Positions 16,678 through 25,208 of a DNA stretch of 64,000 nt are shown piece after piece. The notes below the pieces were generated by a model. It saw nothing but the letters and a program-made list of their open reading frames with translations, searched no databases and had not been told where the DNA came from. The stretch comes from an uncultured Flaviramulus sp. (lineage in GTDB: Bacteria > Bacteroidota > Bacteroidia > Flavobacteriales > Flavobacteriaceae): contig CANMUP010000005.1 in assembly GCA_947501105.1 (NCBI GenBank), positions 406,556 to 470,555 of the forward strand, given 5' to 3'. Every line of letters starts with the position of its first letter. The stretch's first letter is position 1. The position numbers and the translations under genes are program-made.

Positions 16678-17352
16678 TTGATTAAAATATTTCAGAAATC
16701 ATTAAAGAAAGAGATTGCCGAATTGAGCAATGAGATTCTGAATTCCGTTTGGTTGAATAGAATTGAACAGTCAAATATAGAAAATCTCGGAATAAAAAAT
16801 GGAAAACAAATTATTGCGGAATATTTAGAAAATCGAGAATACGGAATTGCTTATGAACATCTTGCATACATAATAACTGAATGCGAAATGGAATTGAGTG
16901 TTGAGCGGAAAAACCGAATGGATAAAATTGCGGGTGGAATGAATATTGAACCGATTAAGTTGTTAACTAATGAAAAAGGAACTGACTTTCTATTTGGTTG
17001 CAAAAACCTCTATTTGGCATCAATTCATCCTTTTGATTTTGATAAAAGAAACCTGAATGAATACAAACAAATAGTTGAATTAGGAAAAGAACTTTTGGAT
17101 CAAAGAGGAATTCAAAGTTTTTTAGGATATTTAATGGAATCTCAATATCGAGTATCTGTTTGGGCGTCAATGATTGCAATAGAATTCGGAAAACCAAAAC
17201 AGGATGAAATTCTGAATTTGAGCGGAACTGAAACAATAATTAATTCTTGTTTGGAATGTATAATGCAAGACGAAATTAATTCTTTATCAGCCGAAATAAT
17301 TGAAAACAAGAAAAAGTGGACGAAAAAAAACGTGCCACAACACCGTGTATAA
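16678..17352 (+). CDS. C18: MafI-like immunity protein candidate
   Basis: 224 residues; no ATG is available near the cassette start, so TTG at 16678 is taken. Cytoplasmic, helical. IIAEYLENREYGIAYEHLAYIITE (about 44-67) follows the pattern of MafI-type immunity proteins, which neutralise secreted Maf/contact toxins; the rest is longer than a typical MafI (~90 residues). The last residues (NVPQHRV) are encoded inside attC18. Identical copy in C22. Confidence 0.68.
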   Translation: MIKIFQKSLKKEIAELSNEILNSVWLNRIEQSNIENLGIKNGKQIIAEYLENREYGIAYEHLAYIITECEMELSVERKNRMDKIAGGMNIEPIKLLTNEKGTDFLFGCKNLYLASIHPFDFDKRNLNEYKQIVELGKELLDQRGIQSFLGYLMESQYRVSVWASMIAIEFGKPKQDEILNLSGTETIINSCLECIMQDEINSLSAEIIENKKKWTKKNVPQHRV

Positions 17353-17465
17353 TTAATTGCTAGTTCTAGCCTACTTGGAAATTCCTTCGGAATTTCCTCT
17401 GGTTCGTTTTCTTTTGCTAACTTAGTTCTTGCCAACGCAACTAACCATACACAAACACGTTGGCA
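17335..17465 (+). repeat. attC18
   Basis: R'' CCACAAC mirrors C18's GTTGTGG. Arms GTGTATAATTAATTGC / GCAACTAACCATACAC. Stem GGAAATTCC/GGAATTTCC, loop TTC. R' GTTGGCA at 17459 opens C19. Confidence 0.85.
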
Positions 17466-17470
17466 ACAAT

Positions 17471-17854
17471 ATGAAAAAACTCATCATAGCATTTATAATT
17501 TTCATTTTTTCGTTATCTATTTTAGCTCAAAGTAAAGATTGCATTGATATCAAAAATGGAAGTTTCAAATATCTAGATTCACGTTCTAACGAATTTATAG
17601 TACAAAGAAAAGATTCTATACAAGTTGATAGTTGCAAATCTGTAAATTTTGTAATACACAGCAAAATTAATTGGAAATCTGATTGTGAATATGAAATGAC
17701 TATCTACAAAGTTAATGACACTTTGTATAATCCAATTATCGGAAAAACTTTTGAGTTTAAAATAATAAAAATAGAAAATGATAGTATAACGTTGATTACA
17801 AAAACTCTAAATAAAGAACGAGAAACGGAACGTATTATGCACATTCTAAATTGA
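17471..17854 (+). CDS. C19 gene a: secreted paired-Cys protein
   Basis: 127 residues from the ATG at 17471 (the longer reading starts in attC18). Signal peptide MKKLIIAFIIFIFSLSILAQ. Mature domain has CIDIKNGSFKY, SCKSVNF and DCEYEM, i.e. paired cysteines typical of a disulfide-stabilised periplasmic fold, homologous by eye to the second half of the C17 product. First of two genes in the cassette. Confidence 0.72.
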   Translation: MKKLIIAFIIFIFSLSILAQSKDCIDIKNGSFKYLDSRSNEFIVQRKDSIQVDSCKSVNFVIHSKINWKSDCEYEMTIYKVNDTLYNPIIGKTFEFKIIKIENDSITLITKTLNKERETERIMHILN

Positions 17855-17862
17855 ATAATAGT

Positions 17863-18195
17863 ATGAAACCTAAATCGATAGAAAAATTTGATTTTGACGA
17901 TATCTTTGATATTCTCGACCATATCGAAAGAAAACCTGGACTATTTTTATTGAAACCAAATTTGGAACTATTATATAGTTTTATATCAGGAATAAAATTG
18001 ATTTCTTATAGTGGGAATATTGATGTAAAAAACATTGACAAGCTAGATGGATTTTATGATTTTGTACATCAAAAACTAGAATTAAAATACGAAAACACGA
18101 TGAGTTGGTTCGGAGCAATAAGTTGCGAATATGGAATAGAGATTGATGGATTTAATAAATTTTTTGAATACTTGAACGAATTTAGAACTGAATAA
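17863..18195 (+). CDS. C19 gene b: small cytoplasmic protein
   Basis: 110 residues; ATG at 17863, 8 nt after the preceding stop (TTG at 17851 is an alternative start overlapping the stop). Helical, with IERKPGLFLLKPNLELLYSFISG and a C-terminal SWFGAISCEYGIEIDGFNKFFEYLNEF. This length and layout resemble small immunity-type proteins, but no family is recognised. Probably co-translated with gene a. Confidence 0.7.
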   Translation: MKPKSIEKFDFDDIFDILDHIERKPGLFLLKPNLELLYSFISGIKLISYSGNIDVKNIDKLDGFYDFVHQKLELKYENTMSWFGAISCEYGIEIDGFNKFFEYLNEFRTE

Positions 18196-18205
18196 AAAAT
18201 ACTGT

Positions 18206-18337
18206 TGCCAACACCGTGTATAATTCATTGCTAATGCAAGCTTACTTACGAAAATCCTCTCGGATTTTCTATTCGGTTTGTATTTGCTAAATTAGTTGCT
18301 GAAACACGCAACGAAATCATACACAAATACGTTGCCA
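18206..18337 (+). repeat. attC19
   Basis: R'' TGCCAAC mirrors C19's GTTGGCA. Arms GTGTATAATTCATTGC / GCAACGAAATCATACAC. Stem GAAAATCC/GGATTTTC, loop TCTC. R' GTTGCCA at 18331 opens C20. Confidence 0.85.
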
Positions 18338-18350
18338 GTAATTTGAGAAA

Positions 18351-18932
18351 ATGGAATATACATTAATACTTCTTGGAATTTTTATTGTTGCGATTTCCAG
18401 AGCATATTATTTGGATTATAAAAGTGATAAAGAAGAATTTAATTTCTCTTTAAAAAATGTTGGAAAAAAAGTTCTTGAATATTGTTTTGTTCTATTGATA
18501 ATATTTGGAATTAAATCTGCGTACACTTATTTCATTCCTTTAAATAAAACTCACGGAGTTGAATATAACTCTGAACGATTGAATTTAGGAATCCCACAAA
18601 TATCAGACAATCTTAAACACATTCCTGAATGGTCAGAGCAATTCGAAATAGTTTGGTATGATGATAATTCAAAAAATGGACATTTCAAGAAAGTTGTTGA
18701 ATATGGAGTTTTAAATGCAAAATCTGAAACTGACTACTACAAAAATGAAAACAAAAAAGATATTTATGTGTGGTCGAAATATGATTTTACCAATAACGCG
18801 TTCGAATATTTTATGGAGAAACCTAATGATAAAGTTGCTTCAGTTACAGAAAATGGAAAACTGAAATTTGAAAAACCAAGAATAGAAGAAAAAATAAATA
18901 AATCAGAATTTGAAAAGTTTATATCTGAATAA
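18351..18932 (+). CDS. C20: membrane protein of unknown function
   Basis: 193 residues; two hydrophobic segments (about 2-20 and 44-62) then a ~125-residue soluble domain containing LNLGIPQISDNLKHIPEWSEQF and WYDDNSKNGHFKKVVEYG. No family recognised. The ATG at 18351 directly follows the leader ATTTGAGAAA common in the array. Confidence 0.68.
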   Translation: MEYTLILLGIFIVAISRAYYLDYKSDKEEFNFSLKNVGKKVLEYCFVLLIIFGIKSAYTYFIPLNKTHGVEYNSERLNLGIPQISDNLKHIPEWSEQFEIVWYDDNSKNGHFKKVVEYGVLNAKSETDYYKNENKKDIYVWSKYDFTNNAFEYFMEKPNDKVASVTENGKLKFEKPRIEEKINKSEFEKFISE

Positions 18933-18939
18933 AAACTAC

Positions 18940-19072
18940 TGGCAACAATGTATAACCGCAATTACGGCGGATTCGACTACGTCCGAACCCACTCGGAATT
19001 ACTAAAGTCAGTGCTTAACCGAAAATTAACGCATATTAACCCGTAACTGACGGTTATACTAGACCGTTGTAC
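18940..19072 (+). repeat. attC20 (divergent interior)
   Basis: R'' TGGCAAC mirrors C20's GTTGCCA. Arms are a distinct variant with long exact pairing: GTATAACCG/CGGTTATAC and ACGG/CCGT. The usual AT hairpin is replaced by GATTCGACTACGTCCGAACC-type sequence. R' GTTGTAC at 19066 opens C21. Confidence 0.8.
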
Positions 19073-19088
19073 ACCATTTGAGGAAACT

Positions 19089-19322
19089 ATGAAAAAAGTA
19101 TATTTCAATCTAACTTTTCTGATTTTAATTATCGTTCTACTTTCATTATTTGTGTATAGTGGAATAGAAATTACGGAGAGTAAAACGGAGACTATGGAGT
19201 GGAAAAGCGGAAGATTTATAATGACTGATTTGACTAAATTAATCGGATTTTTATTAATTATGACTTTACCAGCGTACGTTTTCTTAAAGAAAAAGTATTA
19301 TACAACATATGATAAGAAATGA
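19089..19322 (+). CDS. C21 gene a: small two-helix membrane protein
   Basis: 77 residues with two membrane helices (about 6-24 and 48-66) separated by a charged loop. Its TGA stop overlaps the start of gene b (ATGA), so the two are translationally coupled. Function unknown. Confidence 0.68.
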   Translation: MKKVYFNLTFLILIIVLLSLFVYSGIEITESKTETMEWKSGRFIMTDLTKLIGFLLIMTLPAYVFLKKKYYTTYDKK

Positions 19323-19699
19323 GTTGGGACATTGTACTTTTTAGTTCAAAACAAAAAATAAAATCAGTTGCAGAATTGGACGAAAACCAACTCGAACCTA
19401 CTGATTTTGACACAATTTTGGAACAGTCATTTGACCTAATTAAAAAAGAGGATAATCACAGAGAAATAATCGGAACTGATTTTACAATTGACTTTTATGT
19501 CCATAATGAACCTGTGAGCAACACGATGATGAATTTATATGGAGAAAATGGACTATACGCACTTATAGAATTAGCAAAAAAGTATAATTGGCAAATCTAC
19601 GACTTTGGTATTGGAGAAATGATTGACTTGGAAAATCCCGAAAAAAACGGATTTGAAAATCACCGAAAATATGTTGAACAGATATTAAAAACCAAATAA
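19319..19699 (+). CDS. C21 gene b: small soluble protein of a recurrent family
   Basis: 126 residues, cytoplasmic. Starts MSWDIVLFSSKQKIKSVAEL and has ENGLYALIELAKKYNWQIYD with a terminal MIDLENPEKNGFENH; from memory this type recurs in many flavobacterial genomes as a hypothetical protein, with no assigned function. Coupled to gene a by an ATGA overlap. Confidence 0.75.
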   Translation: MSWDIVLFSSKQKIKSVAELDENQLEPTDFDTILEQSFDLIKKEDNHREIIGTDFTIDFYVHNEPVSNTMMNLYGENGLYALIELAKKYNWQIYDFGIGEMIDLENPEKNGFENHRKYVEQILKTK

Positions 19700-19706
19700 A
19701 AACGGT

Positions 19707-19841
19707 GTACAACACCGTGTATAATTAATTGCTTGATGGTGTTTAATAATTACCACGGAAATTCTGCCGAATTTCCTTCGCGCTGTTTCTTTTTGCTATC
19801 TTAGTGCTCACAGCAACTAACCATACACAAACACGTTGTGG
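19707..19841 (+). repeat. attC21
   Basis: R'' GTACAAC mirrors C21's GTTGTAC. Arms GTGTATAATTAATTGC / GCAACTAACCATACAC. Stem GGAAATTC/GAATTTCC, loop TGCC. R' GTTGTGG at 19835 opens C22. Confidence 0.85.
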
Positions 19842-19863
19842 CACATTTAAAAAACATCGAGAT

Positions 19864-20538
19864 TTGATTAAAATATTTCAGAAATCATTAAAGAAAGAGA
19901 TTGCCGAATTGAGCAATGAGATTCTGAATTCCGTTTGGTTGAATAGAATTGAACAGTCAAATATAGAAAATCTCGGAATAAAAAATGGAAAACAAATTAT
20001 TGCGGAATATTTAGAAAATCGAGAATACGGAATTGCTTATGAACATCTTGCATACATAATAACTGAATGCGAAATGGAATTGAGTGTTGAGCGGAAAAAC
20101 CGAATGGATAAAATTGCGGGTGGAATGAATATTGAACCGATTAAGTTGTTAACTAATGAAAAAGGAACTGACTTTCTATTTGGTTGCAAAAACCTCTATT
20201 TGGCATCAATTCATCCTTTTGATTTTGATAAAAGAAACCTGAATGAATACAAACAAATAGTTGAATTAGGAAAAGAACTTTTGGATCAAAGAGGAATTCA
20301 AAGTTTTTTAGGATATTTAATGGAATCTCAATATCGAGTATCTGTTTGGGCGTCAATGATTGCAATAGAATTCGGAAAACCAAAACAGGATGAAATTCTG
20401 AATTTGAGCGGAACTGAAACAATAATTAATTCTTGTTTGGAATGTATAATGCAAGACGAAATTAATTCTTTATCAGCCGAAATAATTGAAAACAAGAAAA
20501 AGTGGACGAAAAAAAACGTGCCACAACACCGTGTATAA
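19864..20538 (+). CDS. C22: MafI-like protein, identical copy of C18
   Basis: Same 224-residue product and TTG start as the gene at 16678. In this copy the reading frame stays open further upstream into attC21 (to 19804), but that part is recombination-site sequence and is not taken as coding. Confidence 0.68.
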   Translation: MIKIFQKSLKKEIAELSNEILNSVWLNRIEQSNIENLGIKNGKQIIAEYLENREYGIAYEHLAYIITECEMELSVERKNRMDKIAGGMNIEPIKLLTNEKGTDFLFGCKNLYLASIHPFDFDKRNLNEYKQIVELGKELLDQRGIQSFLGYLMESQYRVSVWASMIAIEFGKPKQDEILNLSGTETIINSCLECIMQDEINSLSAEIIENKKKWTKKNVPQHRV

Positions 20539-20651
20539 TTAATTGCTAGTTCTAGCCTACTTGGAAATTCCTTCGGAATTTCCTCTGGTTCGTTTTCTTT
20601 TGCTAACTTAGTTCTTGCCAACGCAACTAACCATACACAAACACGTTGGCA
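20521..20651 (+). repeat. attC22 (copy of attC18)
   Basis: R'' CCACAAC; arms and hairpin as attC18. R' GTTGGCA at 20645 opens C23. Confidence 0.85.
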
Positions 20652-20656
20652 ACAAT

Positions 20657-21040
20657 ATGAAAAAACTCATCATAGCATTTATAATTTTCATTTTTTCGTT
20701 ATCTATTTTAGCTCAAAGTAAAGATTGCATTGATATCAAAAATGGAAGTTTCAAATATCTAGATTCACGTTCTAACGAATTTATAGTACAAAGAAAAGAT
20801 TCTATACAAGTTGATAGTTGCAAATCTGTAAATTTTGTAATACACAGCAAAATTAATTGGAAATCTGATTGTGAATATGAAATGACTATCTACAAAGTTA
20901 ATGACACTTTGTATAATCCAATTATCGGAAAAACTTTTGAGTTTAAAATAATAAAAATAGAAAATGATAGTATAACGTTGATTACAAAAACTCTAAATAA
21001 AGAACGAGAAACGGAACGTATTATGCACATTCTAAATTGA
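20657..21040 (+). CDS. C23 gene a: secreted paired-Cys protein, copy of C19a
   Basis: Same 127-residue exported protein as at 17471-17854; start chosen as the ATG after the cassette boundary. Confidence 0.72.
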   Translation: MKKLIIAFIIFIFSLSILAQSKDCIDIKNGSFKYLDSRSNEFIVQRKDSIQVDSCKSVNFVIHSKINWKSDCEYEMTIYKVNDTLYNPIIGKTFEFKIIKIENDSITLITKTLNKERETERIMHILN

Positions 21041-21048
21041 ATAATAGT

Positions 21049-21381
21049 ATGAAACCTAAATCGATAGAAAAATTTGATTTTGACGATATCTTTGATATTC
21101 TCGACCATATCGAAAGAAAACCTGGACTATTTTTATTGAAACCAAATTTGGAACTATTATATAGTTTTATATCAGGAATAAAATTGATTTCTTATAGTGG
21201 GAATATTGATGTAAAAAACATTGACAAGCTAGATGGATTTTATGATTTTGTACATCAAAAACTAGAATTAAAATACGAAAACACGATGAGTTGGTTCGGA
21301 GCAATAAGTTGCGAATATGGAATAGAGATTGATGGATTTAATAAATTTTTTGAATACTTGAACGAATTTAGAACTGAATAA
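21049..21381 (+). CDS. C23 gene b: small cytoplasmic protein, copy of C19b
   Basis: Same 110-residue product as at 17863-18195, 8 nt after gene a. Confidence 0.7.
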   Translation: MKPKSIEKFDFDDIFDILDHIERKPGLFLLKPNLELLYSFISGIKLISYSGNIDVKNIDKLDGFYDFVHQKLELKYENTMSWFGAISCEYGIEIDGFNKFFEYLNEFRTE

Positions 21382-21391
21382 AAAATACTGT

Positions 21392-21523
21392 TGCCAACAC
21401 CGTGTATAATTCATTGCTAATGCAAGCTTACTTACGAAAATCCTCTCGGATTTTCTATTCGGTTTGTATTTGCTAAATTAGTTGCTGAAACACGCAACGA
21501 AATCATACACAAATACGTTCTAC
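21392..21523 (+). repeat. attC23 (copy of attC19, new right neighbour)
   Basis: R'' TGCCAAC; arms and hairpin as attC19. R' is GTTCTAC at 21517, the only junction with C after GTT, and opens C24. Confidence 0.85.
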
Positions 21524-21543
21524 GCAATTTGAACAAACCAACA

Positions 21544-22185
21544 ATGGACGAGAAAACAAAGAAACAAATTGAATTACATTCTGCTGGTGCAACAATCCGA
21601 CACGCAAGTCCATTTGCTGAATTGGAACATTATACGAACGAAAATAAAATTGAACCTGAATTTATAAAAAAATGGTGTGTTCCATTTTATATGTTCGGAA
21701 TAAATAATGCAGATGAATTCATTCGGAACTTTGAGCCAATAAGAGCGGAACTTAATATAGAAGTTGTTAAAAATTTACTTGGAGATTTTAATTGGAGAAC
21801 TAGAATTGTTGGAGCATATTTTGCTTCAATAATGGAATATAAAACTGTTGAGGATATTATTGGAATTCATCTTTTAAAAAGTCAAGTTTGTTACGCAGGA
21901 AATGGATACTGTTTAGCTTTAGCGAAATTTAATACTCAAAACGGAATTGAATACCTAAAAAAATATCTTGAATACTATTTGACACGAAAAGACTTGCATT
22001 ATGACCAAAGTGGAGCAATGTTGGCTTTAAAATGGACTGACCAAATAAACGGAACTAACGAAATAGAAAATTATTTGGATTTATATCAAGAATGGACTTC
22101 TGGAAAATATGCTCAAGACTTAAATCATAAATTTCAAGGATTTGAACAACAAATGAATAATATAAAAAGAATAAAAACTGCGTAG
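21544..22185 (+). CDS. C24: DUF6000-family protein
   Basis: 213 residues from the ATG at 21544 (TTG at 21529 in frame). Cytoplasmic, helical. The stretch LLGDFNWRTRIVGAYFASIMEYKTVEDIIGIHLLKSQVCYAGNGYCLALAKFN and the following YLKKYLEYYLTRKDLHYDQSGAMLALKWTD are hallmarks of DUF6000, a HEAT-like family common next to polymorphic toxins and in immunity loci. The TAG stop is inside R'' of attC24. Confidence 0.82.
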   Translation: MDEKTKKQIELHSAGATIRHASPFAELEHYTNENKIEPEFIKKWCVPFYMFGINNADEFIRNFEPIRAELNIEVVKNLLGDFNWRTRIVGAYFASIMEYKTVEDIIGIHLLKSQVCYAGNGYCLALAKFNTQNGIEYLKKYLEYYLTRKDLHYDQSGAMLALKWTDQINGTNEIENYLDLYQEWTSGKYAQDLNHKFQGFEQQMNNIKRIKTA

Positions 22186-22313
22186 AACACCGTGTATAAT
22201 TCATTGCTAGTACTCGCCTACTTACGAAAATCCTCGCGGATTTTCTATTCGGTTTGTATTTTCTAAATTAGTTGCTTAAACACACAACGAAATCATACAC
22301 AAACACGTTATAG
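22182..22313 (+). repeat. attC24
   Basis: R'' GTAGAAC mirrors C24's unusual start GTTCTAC, showing the tag match holds even when the fourth base changes. Arms GTGTATAATTCATTGC / ACAACGAAATCATACAC. Stem GAAAATCC/GGATTTTC, loop TCGC. R' GTTATAG at 22307 opens C25. Confidence 0.85.
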
Positions 22314-22333
22314 GCAAGCGTAGAACAACATAA

Positions 22334-23254
22334 ATGAAAAACTTAATAACCATAATTTTAATGCTAAATTTTCTTACCAGTTGGGGACAAAATAAAGAGG
22401 ACAAAAAATTCATTACTTGGGAACAATTCACTCAAAATTTCGGAAAGGAAATGGTTTCTGCCCAAGACGTATTCAATAATATGAAGGAAAGTGGTGTTAG
22501 TGATTTTTCATTGGCAAAATTTGATTTTCATTTTGTTTCTAATACAAAAACCAAACTTGAAAAATTACAAGACTTTATCAAAGAACATTATCCTTATGAA
22601 ATAAAATCTATTAAGAAAATTAAAAAAGGACTTTGGGAATTAAACGGAGAAACCAATGAAATACCAATAACTGAAGACATTCTACTCTATTGGGGTTTGG
22701 ATATGTATAAAAGAGGTTATGAATTTGACGCAAAGTTAGATGGATACGGAGCACCATTTGACCCTAAAAATCAAAAATACCCGAATTTTGACAGTTCTAA
22801 AGAAGATTCTTATTTTGACAAAGGAGTTGAATGTTATAATTCTGGTGATTTAAGTGGAGCAATAATAAATTGGACTATTACTATAAAAATTAATCCAAAA
22901 GACCCAAACTCTTATTATTCAAGAGCAATAGTCAAAAACGAATTATACACTTGGAAATCCTCTCTTAAAGATTACGACAAAGCAATTGAAATCGCACCTG
23001 ACTTTATAAGTGCTTTGACAAATCGTGGGAGTGTAAAAGATGAGAATGGAGATTACGTAGGAGCTATTGAAGATTACAACAAAGTAATAAACTTGGAAAA
23101 AGTTGATATTGAAAATAAACAAATGGCTTATTTTAATAAAGGAAATTCTGAATTTAATCTCGGAAATAAAGATAGCGCTTGTAAAGATTGGAATAAAGCG
23201 TATAAACTTGGTGCCGAATATGCTTTGGAAAGAATTAATGAAAAATGTAAATAG
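22334..23254 (+). CDS. C25: secreted protein, RraB-like domain plus TPR repeats
   Basis: 306 residues; signal peptide MKNLITIILMLNFLTSWGQ. Residues ~38-140 (DVFNNMKESGVSDFSLAKFDFHFVSN...GLWELNGETNEIPIT...YEFDAKLDGYGAP) follow the ribonuclease E inhibitor RraB fold. Residues ~155-300 are tetratricopeptide repeats (YFDKGVECYNSGDLSGAIINWT, YYSRAIVKNEL, ALTNRGSVKDENGDYVGAIEDYN, YFNKGNSEFNLGNKDSACKDW). An exported RraB-like domain cannot act on RNase E, so it is probably a binding module. Confidence 0.78.
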   Translation: MKNLITIILMLNFLTSWGQNKEDKKFITWEQFTQNFGKEMVSAQDVFNNMKESGVSDFSLAKFDFHFVSNTKTKLEKLQDFIKEHYPYEIKSIKKIKKGLWELNGETNEIPITEDILLYWGLDMYKRGYEFDAKLDGYGAPFDPKNQKYPNFDSSKEDSYFDKGVECYNSGDLSGAIINWTITIKINPKDPNSYYSRAIVKNELYTWKSSLKDYDKAIEIAPDFISALTNRGSVKDENGDYVGAIEDYNKVINLEKVDIENKQMAYFNKGNSEFNLGNKDSACKDWNKAYKLGAEYALERINEKCK

Positions 23255-23264
23255 AAAAGCCAGC

Positions 23265-23458
23265 CTATAACAATGGCTATAATTAATACGGGTTTTGGTG
23301 CTTAACCCAAAGTGTAGTGCTTTTAACGAAGTCCGCCAAATCTTTTGATTTGGCTTTAGAACAAAAAAGATAAAACAAAATAAAAAGTTTTGGCTAAGTG
23401 CTTAATTGAAAGTTCACTACTTTTAATTCCCGTACTAACCATAGCCGAGACGTTGCCA
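23265..23458 (+). repeat. attC25 (long type, 194 nt)
   Basis: R'' CTATAAC mirrors C25's GTTATAG. Arms covary to a different sequence: GGCTAT/ATAGCC and ACGGG/CCCGT. Central stem GCCAAATC/GATTTGGC, loop TTTT. R' GTTGCCA at 23452 opens C26. Confidence 0.82.
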
Positions 23459-23475
23459 TTAATTTGACCCAAACT

Positions 23476-24255
23476 ATGAAAATAACGATTTTAGCAATAT
23501 TCTTTCTATCATTTAATTCTGTTTTCGGACAAAATAAAGAAGTGGAATACAATGAAATAATTCCAGAATATATAATTGCTGTTTGGGAAAATAACGGAAC
23601 ATCAAATAACTCAGAATTTAATGCACCTGAATTAAATCAAATTAAGGAATTTTTTGTCGAATTAAGCAAAAAGCAAAATAATATAACTTCTAATCTGTTT
23701 TTAAACAAACCAACCGATAATACTCTCGTAGCTCATTATTTAAATACTAAAATCAAATGGAATTCATTTAATGGACCACACGTTGGACTGAAAAAATTAT
23801 CCACCAAAAAAGTCGTTAAGAACTCAATTAAAAAATTACCGACAAGGAATGAACTTTTAGCATTTTATTATAGTTCAATCTTTATAGATGTTTTGAATAA
23901 GCGAAAGCCAATGGATTTAGCGGAAACAAACATTGACTTGGAAAACCTAAATCTTGAAAATGATACGGAAAAAGCAATACTGTTTTTAACTGCAATGCGA
24001 CACGTTGGAAGTCAAGTAGCTTCTTATGCGACAACTAAATTTCCAAATAATTGCTTTAGAGCAAAAGAATATGTGGAGAATATGCCAAAATTTAATGGAA
24101 AAGCATTTTATGAGTTTGACTTACCAAAATTCGAGGATTTTAAAATAGAAGTTGATAAACGAAAACCAAAAATGAGTTTTAAAGAAAGATACATTCCAGA
24201 ATTTGAAAACGCGAAATTGGGAATGGAAAAATGTTTAGCGGAAGAAAAAAACTAA
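23476..24255 (+). CDS. C26: secreted protein of unknown function
   Basis: 259 residues from the ATG at 23476 (TTG at 23464 in frame). Signal peptide MKITILAIFFLSFNSVFGQ. Mature region is mostly helical (LPTRNELLAFYYSSIFIDVLNKRKP) with two cysteines late in the sequence (NNCFRAKEY, MEKCLAEE). No family recognised. Confidence 0.72.
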   Translation: MKITILAIFFLSFNSVFGQNKEVEYNEIIPEYIIAVWENNGTSNNSEFNAPELNQIKEFFVELSKKQNNITSNLFLNKPTDNTLVAHYLNTKIKWNSFNGPHVGLKKLSTKKVVKNSIKKLPTRNELLAFYYSSIFIDVLNKRKPMDLAETNIDLENLNLENDTEKAILFLTAMRHVGSQVASYATTKFPNNCFRAKEYVENMPKFNGKAFYEFDLPKFEDFKIEVDKRKPKMSFKERYIPEFENAKLGMEKCLAEEKN

Positions 24256-24388
24256 TGGCAACAACGTGTATAATTCATTGCTAGTTCTAGCCTACTTGGA
24301 AATTCCTTCGGAATTTCCTCTGGTTCGTTTTTGTTTACTAAATTAGGTACTGAAACACGCAACGAAATCATACACAAACACGTTGTAC
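24256..24388 (+). repeat. attC26
   Basis: R'' TGGCAAC mirrors C26's GTTGCCA. Arms GTGTATAATTCATTGC / GCAACGAAATCATACAC. Stem GGAAATTCC/GGAATTTCC, loop TTC. R' GTTGTAC at 24382 opens C27. Confidence 0.85.
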
Positions 24389-24397
24389 AACATTTGA

Positions 24398-24943
24398 ATG
24401 AAACGTAATTTCACAATCATTTTTTTACTTCTAATTTGGAATTTAAGTAGTTCTCAACACTCCGACCGATTCCTGGAACTTGTAAAGGACCTTGAAAAGG
24501 TTAGCTGTAAAACGGATACAACTTATTACAAAAACGGTAATATTTGGTGGACTATGTGTTCAACTAATTATATATATAATTCTGAAAAATATTGGGCGAA
24601 AACTGGAAAAATGGTACAGTATTACAAAAACGGACAGATTGCTCATGAATACTGTTTTGATAATTATGGAAATATGAAAACGTTGAAGGTCTTTGACCGA
24701 AAAGGAAATAAACTAGAAGAACATGTAACTACAGAAATAGATTCAAAAGCAAAATCATTGAATGAGTTTTTTGAATCTCAAGACCATATTAGTGATAAAA
24801 CATATTCCCAATTTTACAGATGTTCAAGTAAGAATGGAATTTACTTTCTATACAAAGAAGGACTAAGAGTGAATGGAAATAGAAATGATGTTTGGACTAC
24901 TTATTTTGAAAACGGAGAAAAAAAAAAGGAGAAAAAATATTAA
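24398..24943 (+). CDS. C27: secreted MORN-variant (YwqK-like) repeat protein
   Basis: 181 residues; signal peptide MKRNFTIIFLLLIWNLSSSQ. Contains MORN-variant repeats (YYKNGNIWWTM, YYKNGQIAHEYCFDNYGNMKTLKVFDRKGNK, TYFENGEKKKEKKY). Such Tyr-x-x-Asn-Gly repeats define YwqK-type proteins, often annotated as antitoxins, but in Bacteroidota they are frequently exported and of unknown role. Confidence 0.75.
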   Translation: MKRNFTIIFLLLIWNLSSSQHSDRFLELVKDLEKVSCKTDTTYYKNGNIWWTMCSTNYIYNSEKYWAKTGKMVQYYKNGQIAHEYCFDNYGNMKTLKVFDRKGNKLEEHVTTEIDSKAKSLNEFFESQDHISDKTYSQFYRCSSKNGIYFLYKEGLRVNGNRNDVWTTYFENGEKKKEKKY

Positions 24944-24950
24944 AAACGTT

Positions 24951-25084
24951 GTACAACATTGTATAAAAATAATGCTTAAGTTTATTCCATAATCTAAAGG
25001 TTAGTGCGCATTTGGTCACTCTGATTTTCCTGCGGAAAATCCTCGGACACAAAACCGCACTATTCTTATACGTAACCGTTGCCT
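24951..25084 (+). repeat. attC27
   Basis: R'' GTACAAC; the C27 tag GTTGTACAAC is itself palindromic. Arms GTATAAAAATAATGC / GCACTATTCTTATAC (shortened but matched). Stem GATTTTCC/GGAAAATC, loop TGC. R' GTTGCCT at 25078 opens C28. Confidence 0.85.
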
Positions 25085-25208
25085 GTAATAGCGGAACACG
25101 AGCCTGATGAATGAAAAACGAAAGAATAGATACGAATTTGATGTTTTTAAAATATCTCAAAATGACATAAAATTTTTTACCTAAAAACTACTGATTTAAA
25201 AAGATATT

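Larger units (their letters stand above)
16650..18331 (+). repeat. Duplicated cassette pair C18-C19, copy 1
   Basis: 1,682-bp block, matching 19836-21517 with no difference seen by eye; both ends at G^TT. Confidence 0.9.
19836..21517 (+). repeat. Duplicated cassette pair C22-C23, copy 2 of C18-C19
   Basis: Same 1,682-bp block as 16650-18331, offset 3,186 bp; both ends at G^TT, flanks differ. Confidence 0.9.

Noticed and set aside
25107..25184. 25-codon frame in the leader of C28
   Set aside because: Too short and without homology or clear start signal to call as a gene.
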